Below, piece after piece: positions 8,521 through 15,930 of a stretch of 64,000 nucleotides of DNA; the stretch's first letter is position 1; each line of letters starts with the position of its first letter. The stretch comes from Sellimonas caecigallum (GTDB lineage: Bacteria > Bacillota > Clostridia > Lachnospirales > Lachnospiraceae). The notes beneath the pieces are model-generated. The model saw only the letters and a program-made list of their open reading frames with translations, was not told the origin of the DNA and made no database searches. Both the position numbers and the translations under genes were made by a program. Location: assembly GCF_045038405.1 (NCBI RefSeq), contig NZ_CP173660.1:930001-994000 (forward strand). The letters run 5' to 3'.

Positions 8521-9561
8521 CTATCGCCATTTCATCAAAAGCCTCTGCCACCTCTCGTCATCTTTTAAAAATCCATAGCTTTCTTCATCACGGAAGCATT
8601 TCAGCAGATTTTCTTTCATCTCTGCGATAAATTCCTCTCTCACTTCCTTAAATTCCATATGTTCATAGAGAGGCGATTTTCTGAACTCTCCAATTTGTTC
8701 CACACAGGAAAGTACTTCTTCCACCAGATCTATCACAGAGTCGGCATCTTTCTCCAATAATGCAAGGTCAAGCCCATTTGAAACTTCATAATATTTTCCC
8801 ATTTCAAAACACTTTGCCAGTTCCTTTTGCTTATCTACAAGCATGTGCGCTCTTTTTCTGTCATTCTCCTGTATTGCAAGCATATACATCCCATGAAGTT
8901 CCATACTGGTTCTCTGAAAATCTGTGAATAAAAGTTCTTCATACGCTTTATAGGCTTCCTTTATCTTCCCTGTCTCGGCATAAATCTGCGCTTGCTTTCT
9001 CTTCCTTTCCGGATTCTGAATGGAAAAGTACTCCAGATACTTTTCTGCCTTATCATACTGCTTTTTTCTCATATAAAACCCGACCAGCGCATCAGCCGCC
9101 CTGATACGATTTGCTTCATCGGTACTGTTCAATATGCGAGTATACAAAGAGCAAAAATATTCATCATATTCTGCTTCTTTGGGAATATCCTGCACGATGC
9201 GCTGTGCATCAAAGATAACTGCAATATTGAGGATTAGCTGCTCACAATTTGGATATTGTTCCAGTTTTTTCTTTGCCCACTGAAATGCTTCTTCATAGGA
9301 CTGTTCTTTTAATTTCAGGTCCGCTTCACGAATAATCCCGTTTATTTCTTCCATTGTCAATTCTTCACGGAATGACAGCAATGTATCCAGCGAAATTCCT
9401 AATAATCTGGCTATCGGCGCTAAGAGTGTAATATCCGGATAAGAATTTTCATTCTCCCACTTATTTACCGCTGGAGCCGTCACTCCAAGCCTCCCTGCCA
9501 TTTCTTCCTGTGTCATATTTCTGATTTTTCTGTATTTTCTAATCACTTTTCCTAATGACAT
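8521..9561 (-). CDS. XRE-family regulator with helical-repeat C-terminus
   Basis: Cytoplasmic DNA-binding regulator. Residues 1-60 form a Cro/CI helix-turn-helix (KVIRKYRKIRNMTQEEMA, then GVTAPAVNKWENENSYP). The remaining roughly 285 aa is a run of amphipathic helices with repeats resembling TPRs, such as YDKAEKYLEYF and IKEAYKAYEEL. Many such proteins are sensors for a peptide or partner protein. The start at 9561 has GGGAG 8 nt upstream. It is divergent from the XRE/zinc-ribbon gene at 9825. Ligand and targets are not deducible. Confidence 0.8.
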   Translation of the reverse strand: MSLGKVIRKYRKIRNMTQEEMAGRLGVTAPAVNKWENENSYPDITLLAPIARLLGISLDTLLSFREELTMEEINGIIREADLKLKEQSYEEAFQWAKKKLEQYPNCEQLILNIAVIFDAQRIVQDIPKEAEYDEYFCSLYTRILNSTDEANRIRAADALVGFYMRKKQYDKAEKYLEYFSIQNPERKRKQAQIYAETGKIKEAYKAYEELLFTDFQRTSMELHGMYMLAIQENDRKRAHMLVDKQKELAKCFEMGKYYEVSNGLDLALLEKDADSVIDLVEEVLSCVEQIGEFRKSPLYEHMEFKEVREEFIAEMKENLLKCFRDEESYGFLKDDERWQRLLMKWR

Positions 9562-9764
9562 ATAAGCATCTCCCTTGCGTTGATTTGCATCGGCCTTTGC
9601 TAATACAATCATACCAAACATGTCTACCCTCTACAACTGAGCCTCTGTTAAATAAACTTCAAAAAAATTAACTGTTATTTATATTTCATCTGATATGGGA
9701 TAAAGAAAAGCCTCATCCTACGGTTATACCAGCGCATTCCCATTCCACAGCAACCGCGAGTTGC

Positions 9765-9793
9765 TTGCAAGGGCTACGGCACAAGGCTATACT
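9765..9793 (+). promoter_or_regulatory. Sigma-70-type promoter of the XRE/zinc-ribbon gene
   Basis: TTGCAA (9765-9770) and TATACT (9788-9793) are separated by 17 bp. The start codon lies 32 bp downstream, with a GGAGG site between. Confidence 0.65.
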
Positions 9794-9824
9794 GTAAACA
9801 GCATAATTTTTAGGAGGAAAGAGC

Positions 9825-10268
9825 ATGGAAACACGAGATATTCTCAAAAACCTGCGTGAGAAAAATAATCTTACACAAGAGCAGCTGGCAGAGCGTATAC
9901 ATGTTACCAGACAAGCAGTCAGCCGTTGGGAAACCGGCGAAACACTGCCAAACACAGAAACATTCAAACTATTATCACAAGTATTTGATGTCTCAATCAA
10001 CACACTTCTTGGCTCGCCACGACAGCTTATCTGCCAATGCTGCGGAATGCCCTTAAGTGAAGACAGTTTGATCAGCCGAGAATCAGATAAAAGCTATAAT
10101 GAAGAGTATTGCAAATGGTGCTATACCGATGGCAAATTTACATATGAATCAAAAGAATCTTTACTTGATTATCTGGTCAAACATATGCCAAATCCTGATA
10201 ATTTAGACAATGAAACCAGACGTGCGCAATATGATTCCTTTCTTTCACAATTAAAACACTGGAAATGA
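9825..10268 (+). CDS. XRE-family regulator with C-terminal zinc ribbon
   Basis: 147 aa. Residues 1-62 are a helix-turn-helix (LREKNNLTQEQLAERI, TRQAVSRWETGETLP). Residues about 66-105 form a zinc-ribbon-like module with Cys pairs CQCCGMPL and YCKWC, as in the putative zinc ribbon domain that often follows XRE heads in Firmicutes. The tail is helical. GGAGG lies 8 nt before the ATG and a good promoter lies upstream. Its likely role is a repressor whose zinc ribbon binds a partner or metal; no target is visible. Confidence 0.82.
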   Translation: METRDILKNLREKNNLTQEQLAERIHVTRQAVSRWETGETLPNTETFKLLSQVFDVSINTLLGSPRQLICQCCGMPLSEDSLISRESDKSYNEEYCKWCYTDGKFTYESKESLLDYLVKHMPNPDNLDNETRRAQYDSFLSQLKHWK

Positions 10269-10570
10269 TGTTATGAATAACCAACCTTTCCGGCAGACAA
10301 TCCCGAGGGCAGTTTGAACTTTCCTGAGATCTTTCATTGAATTTTCTCCTGAAGCTCAGAGGCCCTCGGTTCACGAAAACTCCCACAAAGTTCGCCAAAG
10401 AAAAATGCCAAAAAGTTTATGAAACTTCCCAGCATACCTTTATCCAAATATGATTAACGGAACGACAGTTCCGAATAGTAGCCAAATGGCAGGTGTAGCC
10501 AATTTGTAGCCAATAAAAGAGAAAAATCTCTGGAAAGCCTGCAAAACAAGGTTTCCCAGAGATGTGGTGT
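10269..10570. other. Noncoding stretch with a large inverted repeat and TAGCCAA repeats
   Basis: I see no convincing gene here. CCGAGGGC (10303-10310) pairs with GCCCTCGG (10362-10369), and an inner CTGAG/CTCAG pair is nested inside, so a long structured RNA or a palindromic element is possible. Three direct TAGCCAA copies follow at 10479, 10496 and 10507, just before the guaA-like att site. They resemble integrase arm-type sites. Confidence 0.5.
10521..10563 (-). terminator. Probable original terminator of guaA
   Basis: ATCTCTGG-AAA (10526-10536) pairs with TTT-CCCAGAGAT (10552-10563), and on the minus strand a T-run follows. It lies just beyond the guaA-like att copy, where the guaA transcript would have ended before the element inserted. 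Confidence 0.6.
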
Positions 10571-10582
10571 CTATTCGAACTC
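10571..10582. repeat. Left attachment site (guaA 3'-end copy)
   Basis: CTATTCGAACTC matches the guaA terminus CTACTCGAACTC (23725-23736) at 11 of 12 positions. The guaA copy includes the stop codon. Confidence 0.65.
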
Positions 10583-10778
10583 CTCGGCAGATAGATTGAA
10601 CTGTCTGCTTTTCTATGATTTTTATTGATTTTATTATTCTTATTTCTTATAACTTCTTCTCATATTTGTGCCAGTTCAAATTTTTAGTATAATGGTCTCA
10701 TAAATTAAGACACTTTTTCGGACATTTTTTAATGAATCTGATATACTAAAATCAATACGAAAGAGAGGATTCATTGCT

Positions 10779-11126
10779 ATGTCCAGACAAAGAAGAAGTT
10801 TCAGCGCCAAATTTAAATCAGATCTTGTCATTGAGCTGTTAAAAGGAGAGAAAGATCTCAATACCCTTGCAGCTGAAAATAACATCCAGCCAAACCTGCT
10901 GCGAAACTGGAAAAAAGAGTTCCTTAACAATGCTTCCCTTGTGTTCGATGACAAGCGTGAGGAAAACCTCAAAGAAAAACTTGCCGAAGAACGGAAAGAG
11001 AAAGCGGCTTATGCTAAGAAAGTTGGTCAGTTAACCATGCAGATGGACTGGCTCAAAAAAAAATCTGAGGAAATTTGCGGACCTGACTACGAGAGTAAGT
11101 TTAGTCCAAAGCCTTTTGAAGACTAA
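10779..11126 (+). CDS. IS3-family transposase OrfA (helix-turn-helix)
   Basis: DNA-binding subunit of an IS3 transposase, 115 aa. It starts RRSFSAKFKSDLVIELLKGE, the family helix-turn-helix, and continues with LAAENNIQPNLLRNWKKEF. A leucine-zipper-like coil follows (residues about 65-100). An A-rich run near 11055-11063 lies just before the overlap with orfB and could be a slippage site for an OrfAB fusion. The stop overlaps the orfB start by about 11 bases. Confidence 0.9.
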   Translation: MSRQRRSFSAKFKSDLVIELLKGEKDLNTLAAENNIQPNLLRNWKKEFLNNASLVFDDKREENLKEKLAEERKEKAAYAKKVGQLTMQMDWLKKKSEEICGPDYESKFSPKPFED

Positions 11127-11934
11127 AGAGCTTCCCGCTTCTGTTGGTGCCAGGCTTCTCAGTGTTAATCGTACCAGCATTTATTATAAAGGCACGGCTG
11201 TTTCTGAAGAAGAATTCGCCTGCAAAGAGATCATTGACCATCTTCATACAGACAACCCAACCTGGGGTGCAAGACAGATGTCGGCTCAATTAAAGCTTCG
11301 TGGTTATCATGTGGGACGCCGGAAAGCGCGCCGTTACATGAATGAAATGGATATTTACCCTATTTATCCTAAAATAAATCTGTCCAAACGGATGCAGCAG
11401 GCAAAAGTATGTCCTTATCTGCTCCGCAATGCAGTCATAGACAAGCCAAACCAGGCATGGTCTATTGACATTACCTATATTCCAATCAGACGTGGATACC
11501 TGTACCTGACAGCTGTCATTGATTGGTACAGCCGGTGTATTGTAGGCTGGGAAGTGGATGATACCCTGGACACCAGGATGGTAATTACAGCTCTAAAAAA
11601 AGCATTCAAAACCGCAAAGCCGCAGATTTTGAATTCCGATCAAGGATGTCAGTTTACCAGCCAGCGCTATATGGATTTCGTGAAGGAAAACGGAGTCCGT
11701 CAGAGCATGGATGGGAAAAGCAGATGGGCGGATAACATCATGATTGAACGGTGGTTCCGCAGCTTCAAATATGAAGAAGCCTATCTGACACAATACAATA
11801 ATATCAAGGAAGCCAGAGCAGCTATTTGCCATTATATCCATACTTATAATTTTGAGCGTTGTCATTCTGCCCTTGATTATAAGACGCCGGCGGAATGCTA
11901 CTATCCGGCACTGCTCCTGCCTTATGTAGCATAA
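11116..11934 (+). CDS. IS3-family transposase OrfB (DDE integrase core)
   Basis: Catalytic subunit, 272 aa from a TTG start; in IS3 elements it is often made as an OrfAB fusion by frameshifting. It has the HTH_21 segment HTDNPTWGARQMSAQL, then the rve core. The DDE residues are visible: WSIDITYIPI (first Asp), LNSDQGCQFTS (second Asp) and MIERWFRSFKYEE (Glu). The C-terminal HTYNFERCHSALDYKTPAE is standard. It looks intact and active. Confidence 0.92.
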   Translation: MKTKELPASVGARLLSVNRTSIYYKGTAVSEEEFACKEIIDHLHTDNPTWGARQMSAQLKLRGYHVGRRKARRYMNEMDIYPIYPKINLSKRMQQAKVCPYLLRNAVIDKPNQAWSIDITYIPIRRGYLYLTAVIDWYSRCIVGWEVDDTLDTRMVITALKKAFKTAKPQILNSDQGCQFTSQRYMDFVKENGVRQSMDGKSRWADNIMIERWFRSFKYEEAYLTQYNNIKEARAAICHYIHTYNFERCHSALDYKTPAECYYPALLLPYVA

Positions 11935-12041
11935 AGCATATATGGATTTGAGGAAAATCTTCCTCTGATCCAGTTACTTATCAACCCTATCAGTTCATTA
12001 TAAAAATCTCAGATTTTTGTCTTGACAACTGAACCATTATA

Positions 12042-12061
12042 TAGAGCCAAAATAGAGCCAA
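12042..12061. repeat. TAGAGCCAA direct repeats at the element's left end
   Basis: Two copies of TAGAGCCAA in tandem, separated by AA, lie immediately beside the IS3 insertion. With IS3 removed they lie inside the left end of the guaA element. They resemble the TAGCCAA triplet left of the att site and may be integrase arm sites. Confidence 0.35.
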
Positions 12062-12141
12062 CCTAAATTTCTATTTATACTTTTTCCATGCAACCGGAAT
12101 ATCTGACAACATGAAAGCTATATACCTTTGTTCTTGTATCG

Positions 12142-12321
12142 CTATTCGCTCTTTCCACCAACAACTTTACCAACCGTATTCTCTTGAGATACTTCACGTC
12201 CTATAATGACAGTTGAATTTTTTAGTATTTCTATAAAACTATCAATTCTCGAAGTAGATGTACTGCTGTAATTTGCCGCTGAACTTATATTGTGTGTATT
12301 ATACTGTATTTGTTGAATCAT
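12142..12321 (-). CDS. Small hypothetical protein at the end of the restriction operon
   Basis: 59 aa, no family recognised. It begins MIQQIQYNTHN, has a Ser/Thr-rich stretch (SSAANYSSTSTS) and ends VGKVVGGKSE; no membrane segment. I accept it as a gene because AAAGGAGG lies 8 nt before the ATG and it starts 20 bp after the Clp-fold protease in the same direction. It could be a substrate, inhibitor or accessory of that protease, but nothing in the sequence proves this. Confidence 0.6.
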   Translation of the reverse strand: MIQQIQYNTHNISSAANYSSTSTSRIDSFIEILKNSTVIIGREVSQENTVGKVVGGKSE

Positions 12322-12341
12322 TTGAAAATCCTCCTTTTATT

Positions 12342-13346
12342 TTATTGTGGAGCGTTTGCCTCTTGTCTCCATCCTTCAAATATTCTGTTATCGTTTATCT
12401 GTTGCTGAGTGCCTGCTGGAGTATCAATTTGTTGTAACGTAATTTTCCCTTGCGACACAAACATATTACTGCCACCAGATAAACTTTCCACAATACCTCT
12501 TTTTACAGTATACTCACCATTATTAGATTCTATCATAGATCGGGGATCCAAAATCTCACCAAATCCCAATTCTGCACTGATATTATCATAAACTGATTTA
12601 ATTAATTTATATAACTCTTCATCAGGTTTGATAATATTTAATCCTAAGGTATTCTTTGCTTCTCGCCGATTAATAGTATAGTCATGGCTTCCAGAATCAC
12701 TACATAGAAAATCTATTATTTGCTTTATCTTAGTTGAATCCGTGACTTGATTTATTAACAATTTTTCTGCCAGCATCTTAATCTGCGCCCTCGAACGATA
12801 CACATTTCCTAACACCAAAGGATGAACCGTATCTGAAAGCTTTATAAGTATATTAGCAAGTGCTATATCGTCTTTAATAGATAGTTCTTCTTTTGCAAAT
12901 TCTAAATACCCCTTTACTGCCTCAACGCTGACCGGCATTGTTGCAATCGGATTGTTGGGTATTTGAGGATTCAATGGAGTATTTATACTTGGATCGATTG
13001 GACCCAAAGTTGCTTGTTTTGTCATTATAATAGAATTAGCACCAATACTAATTAATGTTCCTGCGCTATGTGCTTTATGCGGAATAATAACTTGCAATTC
13101 ATCACAATATTGGCGCAAAAGATTAATTATATTCCATGCAGCAGCTGTATCTCCACCTCTAGTATAAAGATACAATGAGATTTTTGAAACCACTCCTATT
13201 TTGTCCAAATGATTTATAAATAAATCTATAACGTCCTGTGCAATCTGAGTCTCAAAACCAGTTCTATCACTTGTAACATAAGTAAGTATTTTTGTATTCA
13301 ACTTTTGCTCTAATTGTCTGTATAGATCTACTCTTTCTTCATACAT
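12342..13346 (-). CDS. SDH-family Clp-fold serine protease
   Basis: 334 aa, ClpP/crotonase-fold serine protease of the serine dehydrogenase proteinase (SDH_sah) family. Visible marks are LYTRGGDTAAAWNIINLLR (oxyanion strand), then IIPHKAHSAGTLISIGA with the likely nucleophile Ser94, then TKQATLGPIDPS near residue 113. No signal peptide or membrane helix is visible, so it is cytoplasmic. It starts 3 bp after the vsr stop, so it is cotranscribed with the restriction genes. A protease is an unusual partner for a type II restriction system. It may remove a toxic or unassembled protein or act in a separate defence step; this is inference. Confidence 0.82.
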   Translation of the reverse strand: MYEERVDLYRQLEQKLNTKILTYVTSDRTGFETQIAQDVIDLFINHLDKIGVVSKISLYLYTRGGDTAAAWNIINLLRQYCDELQVIIPHKAHSAGTLISIGANSIIMTKQATLGPIDPSINTPLNPQIPNNPIATMPVSVEAVKGYLEFAKEELSIKDDIALANILIKLSDTVHPLVLGNVYRSRAQIKMLAEKLLINQVTDSTKIKQIIDFLCSDSGSHDYTINRREAKNTLGLNIIKPDEELYKLIKSVYDNISAELGFGEILDPRSMIESNNGEYTVKRGIVESLSGGSNMFVSQGKITLQQIDTPAGTQQQINDNRIFEGWRQEANAPQ

Positions 13347-13349
13347 AAT

Positions 13350-13763
13350 TTATTTATCCTCCAACCATTTTATTTTTTGTTTGAGCAGTTTCTCATTCTT
13401 TTTCTTCAATTCACATTCCCAAATCCGAATAACCGTCCACCCTCGCTTCTCAAACAGTTCAGTAACCTCTTTATCATGTTTGATATTGCGTTCACGCTTC
13501 TTTGTCCAATAATCAGCATTGTCAGCAGGACGAGTATTTCTGCAATCATGCCCATGCCAAAAGCAACCGTCAACAAATATAGCAATTTTCTTATCAAGAA
13601 ATACAAAATCGGGATGTCCTTTTACTGGATAATTGCGTTTCCATCCTTTTATACCATTTTCTTTGAAAACCTGTATCAGTTTTAATTCCGTAGATTTATT
13701 ATTTTTCGAGCGCACCTTGCTCATAATCTCGGAACGCTTTTTATTATCAAACACATCCGCCAT
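13350..13763 (-). CDS. vsr: Very short patch repair endonuclease
   Basis: Nicks 5' of the T in T:G mismatches formed when 5-methylcytosine deaminates, starting repair in the methylase's recognition site. 137 aa, normal length. Motifs visible are RSEIMSKVRSKNNKSTE at the start, then KGHPDFVFLDKKIAIFVDGCFWHGHDC with the catalytic Asp and His, and a zinc-type Cys/His cluster in HGHDC and Cys near the C-terminus (IWECEL). It lies 4 bp after the restriction endonuclease. Its presence supports the upstream C5 methyltransferase assignment. Confidence 0.95.
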   Translation of the reverse strand: MADVFDNKKRSEIMSKVRSKNNKSTELKLIQVFKENGIKGWKRNYPVKGHPDFVFLDKKIAIFVDGCFWHGHDCRNTRPADNADYWTKKRERNIKHDKEVTELFEKRGWTVIRIWECELKKKNEKLLKQKIKWLEDK

Positions 13764-13767
13764 TTTT

Positions 13768-14520
13768 CTATTTCTCTATATGATCGGAGACAATATGATA
13801 CCAACTATTATCAAAATTTACAGCTCTTAAAATAGTTTCTTTATCGACTTTTTCAGGCTTTCTTAGGGAAATATGCAAACGCTTATCAGGAATATCTTCA
13901 ATTATCGTGAACTGACTTCCGCTTGGTTGCCATGTGAATTTATGCTTTCCAGATGATTTTTCATATCCTTCCAAATTCATTCTTGCATTCCACTCAAAAC
14001 GATATAGTTCAGGATCATATCTTATTGTATCAAACTCAAATACTAAATAATCCGAATAATCTTTTGACTTTACTAAAACAACTGTACGCACAAATTTATA
14101 AATCTGTCTTACTGCTGAAACACGTTCATTCCATATATCAAGAACTAATCTACCGATTTCGTCAGGATTTTCACTTGTAATACTGTCTACGCCATAACTA
14201 TATGTAGGTGAATTGCGCCCGGATATCAATCTAACCGTCTGCTGTTTTTCGATATTATTTGCGCCAAAAACTGTTTTCGCTCCCCAACAGCAGTTATCTA
14301 AAACAACATCATCCAAACCTACGTTAGATGGTTTCCACTCCGCTCCAACGCATTCCGCAAAAATCTGTTCCCACTCGTTACCTTCTAAAGACATGGATGA
14401 TTTTGTCGCCATCATATACACAATCTCTTTAGCAAGCGTATCTATAAACTTTGCAGGAAATTTATTCAAATCAAACGGTGCTACAGCTTTATTTACAGTT
14501 CTTAATCTTGGCACTCTCAT
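13768..14520 (-). CDS. Putative type II restriction endonuclease
   Basis: 250 aa, no named family recognised with certainty. Its position between a C5 methyltransferase and vsr, in the same direction, is the main evidence. A candidate PD-(D/E)xK active site is LDDVVLDNCCWGAKTV near residues 69-84, with Asp residues followed by Trp-Gly-Ala-Lys, a variant seen in some type II enzymes. Other segments (LISGRNSPTYSYG, LVFEFDTIRYDPELYRF) look like a globular nuclease. The recognition sequence cannot be read off. It starts 78 bp after the methyltransferase stop and is followed 4 bp later by vsr. Confidence 0.65.
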   Translation of the reverse strand: MRVPRLRTVNKAVAPFDLNKFPAKFIDTLAKEIVYMMATKSSMSLEGNEWEQIFAECVGAEWKPSNVGLDDVVLDNCCWGAKTVFGANNIEKQQTVRLISGRNSPTYSYGVDSITSENPDEIGRLVLDIWNERVSAVRQIYKFVRTVVLVKSKDYSDYLVFEFDTIRYDPELYRFEWNARMNLEGYEKSSGKHKFTWQPSGSQFTIIEDIPDKRLHISLRKPEKVDKETILRAVNFDNSWYHIVSDHIEK

Positions 14521-14598
14521 GGTATCCCTCCATACGTAAATTCATACAATATATAGTCTACCACAACTTTCGCCAAAATTCTATGTTTGGAATCCCAC

Positions 14599-15732
14599 TC
14601 AAAATGCCAGTGGCAAAAATTTTTCAATAACTTTCGCCACCATATCAACTGGTATTGCGTTTCCCGCTTGTTTTCTCGTCTGCGCATCCGAGACAACTAT
14701 CTTAAAGCTATCAGGGAAACCTTGCAGACGCAGCATTTCTCTCGGCGTTAATCGCCTTTCGCCGTTTACTAAAAGATAATTATAACTTGCTCCCGCCCTT
14801 AAGGCGCAACTATATGGATAAGAAGATATATTACCAGACTTATTTTCATGCCAAATCGACGGATATACGGATGTTGTGTGCTTTGCTTTCCTCTTTGCAA
14901 CTATTTCAGGAGACGCATAATACTTTTTATCCACATTTTTTTCAAGAATATCGTTTAATGTTTTCTTCTCCTTTATGTCAAATGTCCAATCCATTAAAAA
15001 TGGATTTTTTGATCCAACAATAATAATTCTCTCTCTTTTCTGTGGCAAACCAAAATCAAGAGCATTCAATAATTTATAATCCACATGATAGCCAAGCTCG
15101 TCCCTTAATACTTCCAAAATTGTTTTCAAGGTTCTTCCATTATCATGGCTTGCGAGATTTTTGACATTTTCAAGCACAAACGCTTGCGGCCGCTTTTCTT
15201 TTATAATTCTTGCTATATCAAAAAAAAGTGTTCCTCTTGTATTGTCGGCAAATCCTTTTTGTAGACCACAAATCGAAAACGCCTGACATGGGAAACCGGC
15301 AAACAGAAAATCAAAATCAGGAATTTCTGACGCTTCAATTTTTGTAATATCTCCCGCCGGTTTTTCTCCAAAGTTTGCTTCATAGCTTTCTTGAGCATAT
15401 TTATCAATATCGCTGCTAAAAACACATTTTCCTTCTAAGCCTAATTTATCAAAAGCATATTTAGAGGCGTATCTGAAACCTCCTATACCACAAAACAAAT
15501 CTATAAAACGTATTGGTTTAGGATACACTGGCGTTTTTTCTAAAGGCAAATCTAAAAAAATTTTATCTACAGATACTCCTAAGGCCCCACCAATCCTCAT
15601 AGCAATAGATATAGATGGTGTAGCGTTTTGACGCTCTATCATAGAAAGATATTTACGACTGATCGCTATATATCGAGCAAGCGTTTCTTGTGACATTCCT
15701 CTTTCTTTACGAATTTCTTTTACTCTGTTCAT
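14599..15732 (-). CDS. DNA cytosine-5 methyltransferase with N-terminal XRE domain
   Basis: Protects the restriction site by methylating cytosine at C5. 377 aa. Residues 1-60 are a helix-turn-helix (EIRKERGMSQETLARYI), so it may repress its own operon, as known for similar HTH-bearing methylases. The catalytic part shows motif I FIDLFCGIGGFR (about 76-87), motif IV FPCQAF with Cys149, motif VI VLENVKNL, motif VIII QKRERIIIVG, and motifs IX-X RRLTPREMLRLQGFP and QAGNAIPV. AAAAAAGGAG precedes the start and a clear promoter lies upstream. Confidence 0.93.
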   Translation of the reverse strand: MNRVKEIRKERGMSQETLARYIAISRKYLSMIERQNATPSISIAMRIGGALGVSVDKIFLDLPLEKTPVYPKPIRFIDLFCGIGGFRYASKYAFDKLGLEGKCVFSSDIDKYAQESYEANFGEKPAGDITKIEASEIPDFDFLFAGFPCQAFSICGLQKGFADNTRGTLFFDIARIIKEKRPQAFVLENVKNLASHDNGRTLKTILEVLRDELGYHVDYKLLNALDFGLPQKRERIIIVGSKNPFLMDWTFDIKEKKTLNDILEKNVDKKYYASPEIVAKRKAKHTTSVYPSIWHENKSGNISSYPYSCALRAGASYNYLLVNGERRLTPREMLRLQGFPDSFKIVVSDAQTRKQAGNAIPVDMVAKVIEKFLPLAF

Positions 15733-15774
15733 TTAAGCGTTTTCTCCTTTTTTGAGAACTTTTTTACACAAATT

Positions 15775-15803
15775 ATTATAATTTGCTTTTTGAATTTTGT
15801 CTA
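15775..15803 (-). promoter_or_regulatory. Promoter of the restriction-modification operon
   Basis: On the minus strand, TAGACA (15803-15798), 17 bp, and TATAAT (15780-15775). The methyltransferase start is 42 bp downstream. Confidence 0.65.
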
Positions 15804-15930
15804 TCCTATTTTTAAATATTTTCCTATATATCCACATCCTAATATAAACAAGAACATTCCCACACAAGTACATCCATTTTCCAACAACATCTTAATATAC
15901 TTTTACATTAGAATAACATCCAATAACTTT

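Larger units (their letters stand above)
10688..12041 (+). mobile_element. IS3-family insertion sequence
   Basis: Ends are imperfect inverted repeats. TATAATGGT with AAGACA about 9 bp further in is seen at the left end (10688) and, reverse-complemented, at the right end (to 12041). Both sides are flanked by TAG (10685-10687 and 12042-12044), a 3-bp target duplication. The length of about 1354 bp and the two overlapping genes are typical of the family. Confidence 0.82.

Noticed and set aside
10571..10582. tRNA gene as integration target
   Set aside because: No tRNA structure is present; the site matches the guaA end.
10779..11934. IS3 OrfA/OrfB as a frameshift mutation
   Set aside because: Two overlapping frames are the normal arrangement of this family.
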